Shown: in pieces, positions 1-7,099 of the stretch
How the letters are laid out: each line of letters begins with the position of its first letter
Numbering within the stretch: the stretch's first letter is position 1
Assembly: GCA_946886675.1 (NCBI GenBank)
Contig: CAMPIZ010000034.1
Span: 1-10,527 of the forward strand
Direction of reading: 5' to 3'
Length of the DNA: 10,527 nt
From: an uncultured Flavobacterium sp.
GTDB lineage: Bacteria; Bacteroidota; Bacteroidia; Flavobacteriales; Flavobacteriaceae
Program-made: the position numbers and the translations under genes
Notes under the pieces: generated by a model
The model's input: only the letters and a program-made list of their open reading frames with translations
What the model was told of the DNA's origin: nothing
The model's database searches: none

Positions 1-488
1 GCGTTCTGCTTCTTGTTCTCTTCTGCAGGCACATAACCCCTTCCTTTCTCTATAGTAAGCTCAAGGTTTACGTTTATCTTGCTGTCCATGTTACAGATAA
101 CAAGCTCAGGGTTTAACACCTGGAATCCTGAAATAAACTTCTGAAAATCGCCGGCTGTAAGCTGGTCTTTCCCTGTAAAAGATACTGTAACAGATTCGTT
201 ATCGATATCTTCTATCTGACGCTTGAAACGAACTTGTTTTAAGTTCAGGATTATCTCAGTAACATCTTCAACAACCCCGGCTATTGTAGAGAATTCGTGG
301 TCAACTCCTTCGATACGAACAGAAGTAATTGCATAACCTTCTAATGAAGAAAGCAAAACTCTTCTTAGTGCGTTACCAACAGTTAATCCGTATCCCGGTT
401 CCAAAGGTCTGAATTCAAACTTACCTTGGAAATCGGTAGAATCGATCATGATAACTTTATCGGGCTTTTGAAAATTAAATATTGCCAT
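1..488 (-). CDS. rpoA: DNA-directed RNA polymerase alpha subunit, N-terminal part (cut by window edge)
   Basis: Alpha subunit of RNA polymerase; its N-terminal domain dimerises and seeds assembly of beta and beta'. Reading from the ATG at 486-488, about 162 codons are open to the window edge, beginning [18 protein letters not shown]. The family hallmark [20 protein letters not shown] lies near residues 28-47 and matches the dimerisation and assembly helix of alpha. Further on are TEIILNLK and, near the cut, [13 protein letters not shown], also typical of the family. The alpha C-terminal domain, which contacts UP elements and activators, lies outside the window. The gene is 20 bases downstream of rpsD, the usual alpha-operon order. 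The start is fixed by similarity and by the upstream rpsD stop. No Shine-Dalgarno sequence precedes it. Identity is secure. Confidence 0.97.
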   Translation of the reverse strand, partial: MAIFNFQKPDKVIMIDSTDFQGKFEFRPLEPGYGLTVGNALRRVLLSSLEGYAITSVRIEGVDHEFSTIAGVVEDVTEIILNLKQVRFKRQIEDIDNESVTVSFTGKDQLTAGDFQKFISGFQVLNPELVICNMDSKINVNLELTIEKGRGYVPAEENKKQN

Positions 489-508
489 ATTTCGACTGAT
501 GTCAATTA

Positions 509-1114
509 TTATTTGTTATACAACTCAACGATTAGTTGTTCTTTGATGTTTTCCGGGATTTGTATCCTGGCAGGTACTGAAACAAAAGTACCTTCTTTAG
601 TATCATTGTTCCAAGTTATCCACTCATATACCTGAGCAGAATTTGATAAAGAGCGCTCTATAGCGTCCAGAGATTTTGATTTCTCACGAACTGCAACTTT
701 ATCTCCGGCTTTAAGGTGGTAAGAAGGAATGTTTACCAATTCGCCGTTTACTGTAATATGCCTGTGTGATACAATTTGTCTTGCAGCCCTTCTTGAAGGT
801 GCAATGCCCATTCTGTAAACCACGTTGTCAAGTCTTGCTTCACAAAGCTGTAAAAGTACTTCACCTGTTACTCCTTTAGTAGCAGCTGCTTTTTCATACA
901 GGTTCCTGAATTGTTTTTCAAGAACGCCGTAAGTGTACTTAGCTTTTTGCTTTTCCATTAACTGAACAGCATATTCAGATTTTTTACCTCTTCTCTTAGC
1001 TAAACCATGTTGCCCTGGAGGGTAATTTCTTTTTTCGAAGGCTTTGTCGTCTCCGAAGATCGCCTCACCAAATTTACGGGCGATTTTAGTTTTAGGACCA
1101 GTATATCTTGCCAT
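509..1114 (-). CDS. rpsD: 30S ribosomal protein S4 (uS4)
   Basis: Primary 16S rRNA-binding protein that nucleates assembly of the 30S 5' domain and contributes to decoding accuracy at the mRNA entry site. The product has 201 residues, a normal length. The N-terminal region starts [16 protein letters not shown] and includes YPPGQHG near residues 31-37. It lacks the cysteine cluster seen in zinc-binding S4 versions. The S4 RNA-binding domain runs from about residue 93 ([11 protein letters not shown], then SRRAARQ) through [10 protein letters not shown] at 115-124. The protein ends in a conserved [20 protein letters not shown] tail. The gene follows rpsK after an unusually long 88-base spacer that may hold a regulatory RNA, and precedes rpoA. 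In other bacteria S4 represses its own mRNA; whether that happens here is inference. Confidence 0.98.
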   Translation of the reverse strand: MARYTGPKTKIARKFGEAIFGDDKAFEKRNYPPGQHGLAKRRGKKSEYAVQLMEKQKAKYTYGVLEKQFRNLYEKAAATKGVTGEVLLQLCEARLDNVVYRMGIAPSRRAARQIVSHRHITVNGELVNIPSYHLKAGDKVAVREKSKSLDAIERSLSNSAQVYEWITWNNDTKEGTFVSVPARIQIPENIKEQLIVELYNK

Positions 1115-1202
1115 TTTAAAAATTTATAAACAGGGGATTATGAATTCAGGTCTCATCCTCCGATAACCCTTTTTCCTGTTTGGTTATACTCTAAATATAT
1201 AA
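1115..1202 (-). promoter_or_regulatory. Possible structured RNA leader of rpsD in the rpsK-rpsD spacer
   Basis: This is the longest non-coding stretch in the window. On the transcribed strand AUAACC (complement of 1182-1187) can pair with GGUUAU (complement of 1163-1168) around a 13-base loop. The same GGGUUAU can instead pair with a downstream AUAAUCCC (1134-1141) with one bulged U, closed by AAACAG (1176-1181) with CUGUUU (1128-1133). The two folds exclude each other. A GGAGG (1157-1161) sits in the loop of the long fold. The location, immediately before the gene of the known autoregulator S4, suggests an S4-responsive leader. I recall candidate S4 leaders having been proposed for Bacteroidota, but cannot confirm a match. 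Pairings are seen by eye; function is inferred. Confidence 0.45.
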
Positions 1203-1586
1203 TTAAACTCTTCTTCTCTTAGGAGGACGGCAACCGTTGTGTGGCAGTGGAGTTACATCAATAATTTCTGTAACCTCAATTCCTCCGTTATGAAGTGACC
1301 TGATAGCAGATTCTCTACCATTACCAGGACCTTTAACGTAAACTTTTACTTTCTTAAGACCAGCCTCAATAGCAACTTTGCTGCAATCTTCTGCTGCCAT
1401 CTGAGCTGCATACGGAGTATTCTTTTTAGAACCTCTGAAGCCCATTTTACCGGCAGATGACCATGATATAACTTCACCTTTTTTATTAGTTAAAGAAATG
1501 ATGATGTTATTAAAAGTTGCACTAATATGAGCTTCGCCTGTTGACTCAACAATAACTTTACGTTTTTTTGTATTCGCTTTAGCCAT
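1203..1586 (-). CDS. rpsK: 30S ribosomal protein S11 (uS11)
   Basis: Platform protein of the 30S subunit that contacts 16S rRNA close to the E-site mRNA path and works with S6, S18 and S21. The 127 residues match the family length. Visible features are a basic N-terminus, the core [11 protein letters not shown] near residues 24-34, [18 protein letters not shown] near 50-67, [13 protein letters not shown] at 84-96, and the signature C-terminus [16 protein letters not shown]. The HNG asparagine corresponds to the residue converted to isoaspartate in E. coli S11; modification here is unknown. It lies 11 bases after rpsM in the usual alpha-operon order. The start is supported by the [10 protein letters not shown] beginning and lacks a Shine-Dalgarno sequence. 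Confidence 0.98.
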   Translation of the reverse strand: MAKANTKKRKVIVESTGEAHISATFNNIIISLTNKKGEVISWSSAGKMGFRGSKKNTPYAAQMAAEDCSKVAIEAGLKKVKVYVKGPGNGRESAIRSLHNGGIEVTEIIDVTPLPHNGCRPPKRRRV

Positions 1587-1597
1587 ACTACTACTTA

Positions 1598-1972
1598 TTA
1601 TTTAGTTGCTTTTTTCTTGTTAGCAACAGTTTTTCTCTTACCTTTTCTTGTTCTCGAGTTATTCTTAGTACGCTGACCTCTTAAAGGTAGTCCAGCTCTG
1701 TGGCGGATACCTCTGTAGCATCCTATATCCATTAAACGCTTAATGTTTAACTGGATTTCAGAACGAAGCTCACCTTCTATTTTAAAGTAAGAAACAGCAT
1801 CACGAATGTTACCGATTTCTTCATCGTTCCATTCCTGAACCTTTTTATCTTCGCTAACCTGAGCTTTTTCCAGGATTTCTTTAGCCCTGCTTTTACCAAT
1901 ACCAAAGATATAAGTTAAAGCAATAACTCCTCTTTTGTTTTTAGGTATATCTACCCCTGCAATTCTTGCCAT
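1598..1972 (-). CDS. rpsM: 30S ribosomal protein S13 (uS13)
   Basis: Head protein of the 30S subunit. It forms intersubunit bridges with 23S rRNA and L5, and its basic tail reaches the tRNAs in the A and P sites. The 124-residue product begins [15 protein letters not shown]. It has the helix-hairpin-helix-like [10 protein letters not shown] near residues 21-30 and the signature [19 protein letters not shown] at 85-103, followed by a lysine- and arginine-rich tail ending KKKATK. It starts only 2 bases after the rpmJ stop, so the two are probably translationally coupled. In E. coli this junction is the boundary between the spc and alpha operons and carries an S4-binding leader; there is no room for one here. 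An AAGGA five bases upstream of the ATG lies within the last rpmJ codons and may be incidental. Confidence 0.98.
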   Translation of the reverse strand: MARIAGVDIPKNKRGVIALTYIFGIGKSRAKEILEKAQVSEDKKVQEWNDEEIGNIRDAVSYFKIEGELRSEIQLNIKRLMDIGCYRGIRHRAGLPLRGQRTKNNSRTRKGKRKTVANKKKATK

Positions 1973-1974
1973 AA

Positions 1975-2091
1975 TTATCCTTGTCTTTGTTTAAATCTAG
2001 GATTCTTTTTATTAATCACATATAATCTGCCTTTTCTACGCACAATAATGCACTCGGCACTTCTTTTCTTTACTGATGCTCTTACTTTCAT
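1975..2091 (-). CDS. rpmJ: 50S ribosomal protein L36 (bL36), zinc-ribbon-degenerate form
   Basis: Smallest 50S protein, bound to domain V/VI rRNA near the base of the L7/L12 stalk. I read 38 codons from the ATG at 2089-2091 to a TAA at 1975-1977. The product starts [14 protein letters not shown] and ends with [12 protein letters not shown]. The length and the MKVRASVKK and KQRQG ends are diagnostic. The canonical zinc ligands are Cys11, Cys14, Cys27 and His33-equivalent; here they read Ser11, Cys14, Asn27 and Phe33. The zinc ribbon is therefore lost, with a single leftover cysteine. This is the zinc-free form typical of Bacteroidota. It sits between infA (11-base gap) and rpsM (2-base gap), where rpmJ is expected. 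Confidence 0.95.
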
Positions 2092-2102
2092 TTTATAAGC
2101 TA

Positions 2103-2318
2103 TTAGTATCTATAAGTAATTCTTGCTTTAGACAAATCATAAGGGCTCATTTCCAGTTTTACCTTATCGCCGGGTAACAGCTTAATGTAGTGCATACGCA
2201 TCTTACCGGATATATGAGCAATTACAATATGCCCGTTTTCTAATTCTACACGGAACATAGCATTTGATAATGCTTCTATGATTGATCCGTCTTGTTCTAT
2301 TGCTGATTGTTTCGCCAT
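2103..2318 (-). CDS. infA: Translation initiation factor IF-1
   Basis: Binds the A site of the 30S subunit during initiation and, with IF-2 and IF-3, directs fMet-tRNA to the P site. The 71-residue protein is a single S1-like OB fold. It begins [19 protein letters not shown], with the core [20 protein letters not shown] at residues 21-40 and the conserved [13 protein letters not shown] at 41-53, and ends [11 protein letters not shown]. These match bacterial IF-1 closely. It starts 8 bases after the secY stop, with no adk or map gene between them, and precedes rpmJ. The upstream sequence is A/T-rich and has no Shine-Dalgarno motif. Confidence 0.98.
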   Translation of the reverse strand: MAKQSAIEQDGSIIEALSNAMFRVELENGHIVIAHISGKMRMHYIKLLPGDKVKLEMSPYDLSKARITYRY

Positions 2319-2326
2319 AAAAATTA

Positions 2327-3673
2327 TTAAGCTACTGCTTTTCTATTCTTACCACTTTTCATCAAACCATCATAATGTCTGTTCAACAAATATGAATTTA
2401 TCTGCTGAATAGTATCTATTGCAACCCCCACCATGATTAACAGCGATGTTCCGCCATAGAACAAAGCCCACTGCGATTGTACTCCCATAAGGCTAACAAC
2501 CACTGCCGGGAACACGGCAATAAGTGCTAAGAATAGCGAGCCTGGGAATGTAATCAACGACATGATCCTGTCAAGATAATCTCCGGTTTCAACACCTGGC
2601 CTAACACCTGGTATAAAGCCGCCACTTCTCTTAAGATCGTCTGCCATTTTATTAGTAGGTACTGTAATCGCGGTGTAAAAGTACGTAAAAATTATAATTA
2701 ATAGCGCAAAAACTATATTATACGCCAAACCGAACACATTCTGGAACTGAGTAGTAATAGTTTGTGCAGCGTCAGACTTAGAAAGTCCGGCAAGTGCAGC
2801 TGGTATAAACATGATAGCCTGAGCAAAGATAATTGGCATTACACCCGCAGCATTAAGCTTTAGAGGTATCCATTGCCTGTTGCCACCTGCCATGTCCTGC
2901 TCAAAATCTCCTGTGGCAGTACGGCGTGCGTACTGTACAGGTATCTTTCTAACAGCCATAATCAACAGGATACAAGCTATTATAATTAATAACCAGATAA
3001 CTACTTCAATAACCAATAGCATTGGGCCTCCGTTATTCTCAGTTACACGGGATGTGAATTCCTGAATGAAAGCCTGAGGCATCCTTGCAATAATACCTAC
3101 AAGGATTAACAGTGATATACCGTTACCAATACCTTTATCGGTAATTTTTTCACCAAGCCACATTGCAAAAATTGTACCTGTAGTTAAAATAACTACAGAA
3201 GAGAATATGAAAGGAACTGAGTTTGAACTTATTAAAAAGGCATCAGCTGGTAGGGTTCTGTAAAGGTTATAAATATAACCCGGACCCTGAACCAATGTGA
3301 TAACTATTGTTAGCCAACGGGTAATCTGATTGATTTTTTTACGGCCACTTTCACCTTCTTTTTGTAATTTCTGAAGGTATGGTACCGCAATACCCATTAA
3401 CTGCACAACGATAGAGGCAGAAATGTAAGGCATGATACCTAATGCAAATACAGATGCCTGCGAAAACGCACCACCTGTAAATACATCAATTAACCACCCA
3501 ATACCTTCCTGAGTCTGATTAGTTAAGCCATTTAATTTTGTAGCATCAATACCCGGCAATGTTACATGAGCACCAAAACGGTAAACAAGCAACAATCCTA
3601 GAGTAACTAAAATTCTGTTTTTTAGTTCTTCTATTTTCCAAACATTGATAAACGCTTCTAAAAATTTTTTCAT
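2327..3673 (-). CDS. secY: Preprotein translocase channel subunit SecY
   Basis: Central pore of the SecYEG translocon in the inner membrane, which moves unfolded preproteins across or into the membrane with SecA or the ribosome. At 448 residues it is a normal length. Ten hydrophobic segments are expected, and clear ones are visible near residues 21-36, 74-98, 118-138, 154-174, 184-200, 218-241, 275-297, 315-337, 376-397 and 404-422. Family motifs include [16 protein letters not shown] (79-94), [12 protein letters not shown] (178-189), the cytosolic loop YARRTATGD (248-256), [16 protein letters not shown] (270-285) and [10 protein letters not shown] (351-360). The basic C-terminus ends [10 protein letters not shown]. 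It is 13 bases after rplO, the standard spc-operon position. Confidence 0.98.
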   Translation of the reverse strand: MKKFLEAFINVWKIEELKNRILVTLGLLLVYRFGAHVTLPGIDATKLNGLTNQTQEGIGWLIDVFTGGAFSQASVFALGIMPYISASIVVQLMGIAVPYLQKLQKEGESGRKKINQITRWLTIVITLVQGPGYIYNLYRTLPADAFLISSNSVPFIFSSVVILTTGTIFAMWLGEKITDKGIGNGISLLILVGIIARMPQAFIQEFTSRVTENNGGPMLLVIEVVIWLLIIIACILLIMAVRKIPVQYARRTATGDFEQDMAGGNRQWIPLKLNAAGVMPIIFAQAIMFIPAALAGLSKSDAAQTITTQFQNVFGLAYNIVFALLIIIFTYFYTAITVPTNKMADDLKRSGGFIPGVRPGVETGDYLDRIMSLITFPGSLFLALIAVFPAVVVSLMGVQSQWALFYGGTSLLIMVGVAIDTIQQINSYLLNRHYDGLMKSGKNRKAVA

Positions 3674-3686
3674 GTGACTATAAAGA

Positions 3687-4139
3687 TTATAAACTTACAG
3701 CTTCACCACCAGCAGCCTCTATAGCAGCTTTAGCAGTTGCAGTAAATTTGTGAGCAGTTACTTTTAGTTTTGCCTTAAGCTCTCCTCTTCCTAAAATCTT
3801 TACCTGTTCATTTTTAGTAGCAAGACGGTTTTCTACAAGTACTGTAAAATCTACAGTATCAGTAACAATTCCGTTATCTACCAGAGCCTGAAGCGTGTCA
3901 AGGTTTACACCTGCATACTCCTTACGGTTTATGTTTTTAAAACCAAATTTAGGAACACGTCTTTGTAGTGGCATCTGACCTCCTTCAAAACCAATTTTCT
4001 TAGAGTAACCAGAGCGGGATTTAGCTCCTTTGTGTCCACGTGCAGCAGTACCACCTTTACCGGAACCTTCTCCTCTACCTACTCTCTTGTTTTTATTGTG
4101 AACTGAACCTTCAGCTGGTTGTAAGTTACTTAAATCCAT
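3687..4139 (-). CDS. rplO: 50S ribosomal protein L15 (uL15)
   Basis: Late-assembling 50S protein whose extended basic N-terminus threads through 23S rRNA. The 150 residues begin MDLSNLQPAEGSVHNKNKRVG. A Gly/Lys/Arg-rich unstructured arm follows (residues 18-48, with GRGEGSGKGGTAARGHKG), then the signature GFEGGQMPLQRRVPKFGF at 50-67. The globular C-terminal half contains KILGRGELK (114-122) and TAHKFTATAKAAIEAAGG (128-145). It lies between rpmD (14-base gap) and secY (13-base gap), as in most bacteria. The start is supported by the canonical N-terminus; the upstream sequence is A-rich with no Shine-Dalgarno motif. Confidence 0.98.
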   Translation of the reverse strand: MDLSNLQPAEGSVHNKNKRVGRGEGSGKGGTAARGHKGAKSRSGYSKKIGFEGGQMPLQRRVPKFGFKNINRKEYAGVNLDTLQALVDNGIVTDTVDFTVLVENRLATKNEQVKILGRGELKAKLKVTAHKFTATAKAAIEAAGGEAVSL

Positions 4140-4153
4140 AACTGTTGTTATTG

Positions 4154-4336
4154 TTATTTAGTTTCTTCTACAGAAACCAAGTGTTTAACTTTGTTTACCA
4201 TTCCAAGGATAGCAGAAGTTGCATCGTGTTCAACAACTTGTCCTATTTTTTTAAGACCTAAAGCTTCAAGAGTTCTCTTTTGAGTAAGAGGACAGTTGAT
4301 TTTGCTTTTAACTTGTTTTACTAAAATTTTTGCCAT
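4154..4336 (-). CDS. rpmD: 50S ribosomal protein L30 (uL30)
   Basis: Small 50S protein that packs against 23S rRNA domain II and 5S-proximal regions. The 60 residues match the short bacterial form. It shows MAKILVKQVKSKINCPLTQK at 1-20, then RTLEALGLKKIGQVVEH (21-37), the usual helix and loop, and a NKVKHLV strand near residues 48-54. It sits between rpsE and rplO, where L30 is expected. An AAGGA 4 bases before the ATG resembles a weak Shine-Dalgarno sequence, one of only two such sites I noticed in the cluster. L30 is dispensable or absent in some bacteria, but here it appears intact. Confidence 0.96.
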   Translation of the reverse strand: MAKILVKQVKSKINCPLTQKRTLEALGLKKIGQVVEHDATSAILGMVNKVKHLVSVEETK

Positions 4337-4348
4337 GTTTTCCTTGAA

Positions 4349-4873
4349 TTAACCTTTGAATACTTTTTCTAAAGATACACCTCTTTGCTTAGCAACAGTA
4401 GCCGCACTTCTCATTTGTAGTAAAGCATCAAAAGTAGCTTTTACCACATTATGAGGGTTAGATGATCCCTGAGATTTTGATAATACATCGTGAATACCCA
4501 CAGACTCAAGAACTGAACGAACAGCACCACCCGCGATAACTCCCGTACCGTGAGAAGCTGGCATTAGCAGTACTCTTGCACCACCAAATTTACCTTTTTG
4601 CTCGTGAGGAACAGTCTGGCTTGATAGAGGAATTCTAACAAGGTTCTTTTTTGCATCTTCTACTGCCTTAGCAATAGCTTCAGATACATCTTTAGATTTT
4701 CCAAGACCGTGGCCTACAACTCCATTCTCGTCTCCTACAACTACAATAGCAGAAAAACCGAAAGCTCTACCACCTTTTGTAACTTTAGTAACACGATTTA
4801 CAGCAACCAGGCGGTCTTTTAATTCAAGTCCGCTTGGTTTTACTAGTTCTACGTTTTTATAATTATGATACAT
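4349..4873 (-). CDS. rpsE: 30S ribosomal protein S5 (uS5)
   Basis: 30S protein at the mRNA entry channel, involved in decoding fidelity and helicase activity; mutations in one loop give spectinomycin resistance in E. coli. The 174-residue product has the N-terminal double-stranded-RNA-binding-like domain. This includes [17 protein letters not shown] (22-38), containing the VTKGGR loop that corresponds to the spectinomycin region, and [17 protein letters not shown] (51-67). The C-terminal domain contains [19 protein letters not shown], followed by [20 protein letters not shown]. No deletion is visible in the spectinomycin loop. The gene follows rplR after 6 bases and precedes rpmD. The N-terminus [20 protein letters not shown] fits the Bacteroidota form, which supports this start. 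Confidence 0.98.
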   Translation of the reverse strand: MYHNYKNVELVKPSGLELKDRLVAVNRVTKVTKGGRAFGFSAIVVVGDENGVVGHGLGKSKDVSEAIAKAVEDAKKNLVRIPLSSQTVPHEQKGKFGGARVLLMPASHGTGVIAGGAVRSVLESVGIHDVLSKSQGSSNPHNVVKATFDALLQMRSAATVAKQRGVSLEKVFKG

Positions 4874-4879
4874 AATTTC

Positions 4880-5230
4880 TTAGAATTTAAGTCCGGCTTC
4901 TCTTGCGCCTTCAGCTAATGATTTAACACGTCCGTGGTAAAGGTAACCGCCCCTGTCAAAAGTGATGGTTTCTATACCTGCTTTCAAAGCTCTTTCAGCT
5001 ACAAGTTTACCTACTGCAGCAGCAGTTTCAATGTTAGTACCTTTAGCAACTTCTTTCTCTCTTGAAGAGGCAGAAACTAAAGTAACACCGTTAACGTCGT
5101 CTATGATTTGAGCATAGATTTCTTTATTGCTCCTGAAAACAGAAAGTCTTGGCTGAGCAGTAGATCCGCTTACAATCTTTCTGATTCTGAACTTAATTCT
5201 TTGTCTTCTTTCAGATTTTGTTAATGACAT
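4880..5230 (-). CDS. rplR: 50S ribosomal protein L18 (uL18)
   Basis: Binds 5S rRNA together with L5 and L25-type proteins and anchors it in the central protuberance. The 116-residue protein has a basic N-terminus ([15 protein letters not shown], residues 4-18), [19 protein letters not shown] (27-45) and the signature [20 protein letters not shown] (91-110), ending in EAGLKF. These features are diagnostic for L18, and the length matches the family. It lies between rplF (11-base gap) and rpsE (6-base gap), the standard order. No Shine-Dalgarno motif is visible upstream of the ATG. Confidence 0.98.
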   Translation of the reverse strand: MSLTKSERRQRIKFRIRKIVSGSTAQPRLSVFRSNKEIYAQIIDDVNGVTLVSASSREKEVAKGTNIETAAAVGKLVAERALKAGIETITFDRGGYLYHGRVKSLAEGAREAGLKF

Positions 5231-5241
5231 AGTCTTAATTT

Positions 5242-5784
5242 TTAAGCTGATTTACCTGCTTTTCTTCTTAATACTTCACCTACAAACTTAACTCCTTTTC
5301 CTTTGTATGGCTCAGGCTTACGGAAAGATCTAATCTTTGCTGCAACCTGTCCTAAAAGTTGTTTATCATGAGAAGCTAGTTTAATAATAGGATTTTTACC
5401 TTTTTCTGATACAGTTTCTACAGTAACTTCAGGTACAACTTCAAAAACGATGTTGTGAGAAAAACCAAGAGCTATATCAATTTTATTACCCTGGTTTGAA
5501 GCTCTGTAACCTACCCCTACCAATTCAAGCTGCTTAGTAAAGCCTTCAGAAACACCTAAAATCATGTTATTGATTAGCGCTCTGTATAAACCGTGCTTAG
5601 ATCTTTCAACTTTATTGTCAGAAGACCTTTCAACTATAACCTTACCCTCTTCTACCTTTACAGTAACATCTTCAAAGTTTTGGGTAAGCTCGCCTTTTTT
5701 TCCTTTAACTGTAACAACGTCGTCTTTAACATCTACTGTTACTCCCGACGGTATTGCAATTGGATTTTTACCTATTCTTGACAT
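5242..5784 (-). CDS. rplF: 50S ribosomal protein L6 (uL6)
   Basis: 50S protein near the base of the L7/L12 stalk and the sarcin-ricin loop, in the factor-binding region. The 180 residues form two similar domains. The N-terminal one starts [17 protein letters not shown]. The second follows [10 protein letters not shown] near residues 86-95 and includes ALGFSH (105-110). The C-terminal signature [20 protein letters not shown] spans 151-170, followed by a basic tail ending RRKAGKSA. Length and motifs agree with the family. It is 19 bases after rpsH and 11 bases before rplR. The start is supported by the conserved MSRIGKNPI beginning. Confidence 0.98.
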   Translation of the reverse strand: MSRIGKNPIAIPSGVTVDVKDDVVTVKGKKGELTQNFEDVTVKVEEGKVIVERSSDNKVERSKHGLYRALINNMILGVSEGFTKQLELVGVGYRASNQGNKIDIALGFSHNIVFEVVPEVTVETVSEKGKNPIIKLASHDKQLLGQVAAKIRSFRKPEPYKGKGVKFVGEVLRRKAGKSA

Positions 5785-5803
5785 CTCGTATAAGTCTTTA
5801 TTA

Positions 5804-6202
5804 TTAGTATACGTAACAGATTATCTCACCACCTACGTTAAGTTGTTTAGCCTGTTTCCCGGTCATAAGACCTCTAGAAGTAGAAACGATAGCTATACCT
5901 AATCCGTTAAGGATTCTTGGTAGTTCTGTAGAACCTGCATATTTACGTAAACCTGGTTTACTAATTCTCTGGATATCTTTAATTACAGGCTCTTTAGTGT
6001 CTTTATCATACTTAAGAGCTATTTTGATAGTACCCTGAACAGAGTTGTCTTCAAATTTGTAGCTTAAGATATATCCCTGATCGAATAAAATCTTTGTGAT
6101 CTCTTTCTTAAGGTTAGAAGCAGGTATTTCAACCACTTTGTGGTTAGCCCTTACTGCGTTTCTAACTCTCGTTAGATAATCTGCGATAGGATCTGTATAC
6201 AT
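5804..6202 (-). CDS. rpsH: 30S ribosomal protein S8 (uS8)
   Basis: Primary 16S rRNA-binding protein of the central domain (helix 21), and in E. coli the translational repressor of the spc operon. The 132 residues open with [20 protein letters not shown], the conserved N-terminal helix, and contain [12 protein letters not shown] (79-90). The RNA-binding signature [12 protein letters not shown] lies at 107-118, and the end is GGEIICYVY. The gene is preceded by a 70-base spacer, much longer than its neighbours' spacers, which can fold into a strong hairpin or pseudoknot. It precedes rplF by 19 bases. Autoregulation by S8 in this organism is inferred only from family knowledge. Confidence 0.98.
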   Translation of the reverse strand: MYTDPIADYLTRVRNAVRANHKVVEIPASNLKKEITKILFDQGYILSYKFEDNSVQGTIKIALKYDKDTKEPVIKDIQRISKPGLRKYAGSTELPRILNGLGIAIVSTSRGLMTGKQAKQLNVGGEIICYVY

Positions 6203-6272
6203 ATTTAGTAATTTGCGGTAACGGTTTTCGGCCTGTTACGGCCGAACCTGAAACCAATTTATAATTTTTTTA
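6203..6272 (-). promoter_or_regulatory. GC-rich hairpin or pseudoknot candidate in the rpsN-rpsH spacer
   Basis: On the transcribed strand UUCGGCC (complement of 6240-6246) and GGCCGAA (complement of 6227-6233) form a perfect 7-bp stem around the loop GUAACA (6234-6239). GGUUU (6251-6255) and AAACC (6223-6227) can extend it across a 5-base bulge. The loop bases GUAAC (6235-6239) are complementary to GUUAC (6218-6222) just beyond the stem, so an H-type pseudoknot is conceivable. It ends about 15 bases before the rpsH AUG. No U-run follows, so it is not an intrinsic terminator. The position before rpsH suggests translational control or an RNA-processing site; the pairing is seen, the function is inference. 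Confidence 0.45.
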
Positions 6273-6542
6273 TTACCAGCTGGCTTTTTTAACTCCCGGT
6301 ATTAAACCCTGGTTAGCCATCTCACGGAAAGTAACACGGGATATACCAAACTGACGCATGTACCCTCTTGGTCTTCCTGTTAACTTACAACGGTTGTGTA
6401 AACGTACAGGAGAAGCATTTTTAGGTAGTTTTTGAAGTGCTTCATAGTCTCCGGCTTCTAAAAGAGCCTTTCTCTTTTCAGCATATTTTTCTACTAATGC
6501 TTGTCTTTTTACCTCGCGGGCTTTCATTGATTCTTTAGCCAT
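6273..6542 (-). CDS. rpsN: 30S ribosomal protein S14 (uS14), zinc-free long form
   Basis: 30S head protein near the decoding and A-site region. The 89-residue product is the long form without a zinc ribbon. It starts [20 protein letters not shown], has [15 protein letters not shown] (38-52), then [17 protein letters not shown] (53-69), and ends [17 protein letters not shown]. Only one cysteine (Cys52) is present; the short zinc-binding form has a CXXC-X(n)-CXXC arrangement and about 61 residues. The gene follows rplE after 3 bases, suggesting coupling, and is followed by a 70-base structured spacer before rpsH. Confidence 0.98.
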   Translation of the reverse strand: MAKESMKAREVKRQALVEKYAEKRKALLEAGDYEALQKLPKNASPVRLHNRCKLTGRPRGYMRQFGISRVTFREMANQGLIPGVKKASW

Positions 6543-6545
6543 ATC

Positions 6546-7097
6546 TTAGTTCTTTTTAAAAGGTAAACCTAATTCAGTTAATAATGACTTCGCTTCTTTA
6601 TCAGTTTGTGCAGAAGTTACAAATGTAATATCTAAACCTGCGATTTTGTTTACTTTATCAATATCAATTTCAGGGAAAATGATTTGCTCAGTAACACCCA
6701 GGTTGTAGTTACCCCTACCGTCAAAACCTGTTGCCTTAATACCACCAAAGTCACGTACACGTGGAAGTGCAGAAGTAATAAGCCTGTCTAAAAACTCATA
6801 CATTCTCTCTCCACGAAGAGTAACCTTAGCACCAATAGGCATACCTTTTCTTAATTTGAAAGAAGCAACGTCTTTCTTAGAAATGGTAGACACAGCTTTC
6901 TGGCCGGTAATTTTTGTTAACTCTTCAACAGCGTGGTCTATTAATTTCTTATCAGACACAGCTGCACCAACTCCACGGCTTAAAACGATCTTTTCAAGTT
7001 TTGGAACCATCATCACGTTTTTATAACCGAATTCTTCTTTAAGAGCAGAAACAACTCTGCTCTTATATTCTTCTTTTAATCTTGGTATATAAGCCAT
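6546..7097 (-). CDS. rplE: 50S ribosomal protein L5 (uL5)
   Basis: Binds 5S rRNA in the central protuberance and contacts P-site tRNA and S13 across the subunit interface. I use the ATG at 7095-7097, giving 183 residues that begin [19 protein letters not shown] one codon upstream (7098-7100) overlaps the rplX stop and is less likely to be the start. Signatures are [19 protein letters not shown] (33-51), [20 protein letters not shown] (81-100), LPRVRDFGG (111-119), [20 protein letters not shown] (125-144) and the LGLPFKKN C-terminus. The gap from rplX is only 2 bases, so the pair is probably translationally coupled. In E. coli the S8 repressor site lies at this junction; I see no obvious S8-type helix here. 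Confidence 0.97.
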   Translation of the reverse strand: MAYIPRLKEEYKSRVVSALKEEFGYKNVMMVPKLEKIVLSRGVGAAVSDKKLIDHAVEELTKITGQKAVSTISKKDVASFKLRKGMPIGAKVTLRGERMYEFLDRLITSALPRVRDFGGIKATGFDGRGNYNLGVTEQIIFPEIDIDKVNKIAGLDITFVTSAQTDKEAKSLLTELGLPFKKN

Positions 7098-7099
7098 CA

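Noticed and set aside
1124..1156. Ten-codon reading frame on the minus strand in the rpsK-rpsD spacer, starting at an ATG directly abutting GGAGG (MRPEFIIPCL).
   Set aside because: The GGAGG touches the ATG with no spacing, the peptide resembles nothing I know, and this lineage rarely uses Shine-Dalgarno initiation. A structural role of the spacer is more likely.
1182..1202. TATATATTTAG on the minus strand as a Bacteroidota -7 promoter element for rpsD.
   Set aside because: It only approximates TAnnTTTG, and no TTG lies at the expected spacing upstream; the nearest is too far inside rpsK.
6223..6255. Inverted repeat in the rpsN-rpsH spacer as an intrinsic terminator.
   Set aside because: On the transcribed strand it is followed by GUUACCGCAAAU, not a U-run. 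On the plus strand a T-run follows after a gap, but there is no plus-strand gene to terminate.
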